Positions 14,315 to 14,486 of a DNA stretch of 14,486 bases are shown piece after piece (the stretch's first letter is position 1; every line of letters starts with the position of its first letter). Origin of the DNA: VBAS01 sp964581455. GTDB lineage: Bacteria; Bacteroidota; Bacteroidia; Chitinophagales; Chitinophagaceae. A program made the translations under genes and the position numbers. The notes beneath the pieces are model-generated. The model made no database searches. It was not told where the DNA came from and worked only from the letters and a program-made list of their open reading frames with translations. Where the stretch lies: contig CAZOOT010000090.1 in the NCBI GenBank assembly GCA_964581455.1, positions 1 to 14,486 on the forward strand. The letters run 5' to 3'.

Positions 14315-14486
14315 TTAATTTCTGGGCCTGTAAATATCTGCTACAATAAATTTGATAGCAGTAGTACCAATATTAATACCGGCATGCGATTCAGTTGGAA
14401 CCAGCATTGCCGTTCCTGTTGGTAACTCCGCTACCTGCGATTTTCCATCTTTTGTATAAAGCCTTGCAGTGCCCCCCTGTGCTATA
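14315..14486 (-). CDS. Cupin-domain protein, C-terminal end only
   Basis: The last 56 codons of a gene running off the right edge. The reading ...GGTARLYTKDGKSQVAEL, then GTAMLVPTESHAGINIGTT and IKFIVADIYRPRN, ends in TAA at 14315-14317. The pattern of a small beta-strand protein with a G-x-A-x-x-x-P turn, a late His (TESHAGIN) and a closing strand is typical of the second motif of a small single-domain cupin. The metal-ligand region of motif 1 lies outside the window, so enzyme, sensor or binding function cannot be judged. It lies on the same strand as, and 76 bases upstream of, the alpha/beta-hydrolase gene, so it may be read into the operon or have its own transcript. Confidence 0.7.
   Translation of the reverse strand, partial: IAQGGTARLYTKDGKSQVAELPTGTAMLVPTESHAGINIGTTAIKFIVADIYRPRN

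Overview
The window reads as a chromosomal segment of a Bacteroidota bacterium, most likely of the Chitinophagaceae type. The base composition is moderately AT-rich and starts lack Shine-Dalgarno sequences, sitting instead behind A/T-rich leaders. Envelope proteins carry lipoprotein, Sec or Tat signals. The gaps between genes hold 'phrase palindromes' built from short repeated words (ATTCATAATTCATAA, CACATAGAA, CCACGGAA), a style I associate with this group. The genus assignment is inference; no rRNA or other marker gene is present.

Left part (1-3670, + strand). The 3' end of an amidohydrolase fused to an NTF2/SnoaL-like domain is followed by three tandem paralogues of an uncharacterised single-span membrane protein. 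These have a His-rich basic N-terminus, one membrane helix, a charged helical body with a conserved T-I-x-Q-x-K-x-x-G core, and a conserved C-terminal L-I-x-L-L-K-K-E-Y tail. The third paralogue has an in-frame TGA at codon 14. Its first 62 bases are otherwise identical to those of the second copy, although its body looks more like the first copy, so it appears mosaic. A family of A/T-rich inverted repeats separates the copies, and a strong hairpin (3635-3662) closes the block.

Middle part (3671-9425). A large periplasmic tricorn-type S41 protease lies on the - strand. Divergent from it is a Tat-signal intradiol ring-cleavage dioxygenase family protein, followed by a secreted class-C-beta-lactamase-fold serine hydrolase whose coding sequence contains a 23-base GC-rich palindrome. 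A hairpin lies where this hydrolase gene meets the next, convergent gene.

Right part (9426-14486, - strand). Four closely packed genes (gaps of 40, 25 or 26 bases) look like one operon. In transcription order they are an alpha/beta-hydrolase lipoprotein (interrupted by a 10-N assembly gap), a DUF418 polytopic membrane protein, a sterol desaturase/fatty acid hydroxylase-type diiron membrane enzyme, and a second beta-lactamase-fold serine hydrolase with a lipoprotein-like signal. The 3' end of a small cupin gene lies upstream on the same strand. Two extracytoplasmic hydrolases, a DUF418 protein with an acyltransferase-like N-terminal motif and a lipid hydroxylase together suggest envelope lipid or acyl-ester chemistry, but this is a hypothesis from context only.

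No CRISPR array, tRNA, rRNA, transposase or phage gene was seen. The least explained features are the three-paralogue membrane cassette with its nonsense mutation and mosaic 5' end, and the palindrome inside the hydrolase gene.
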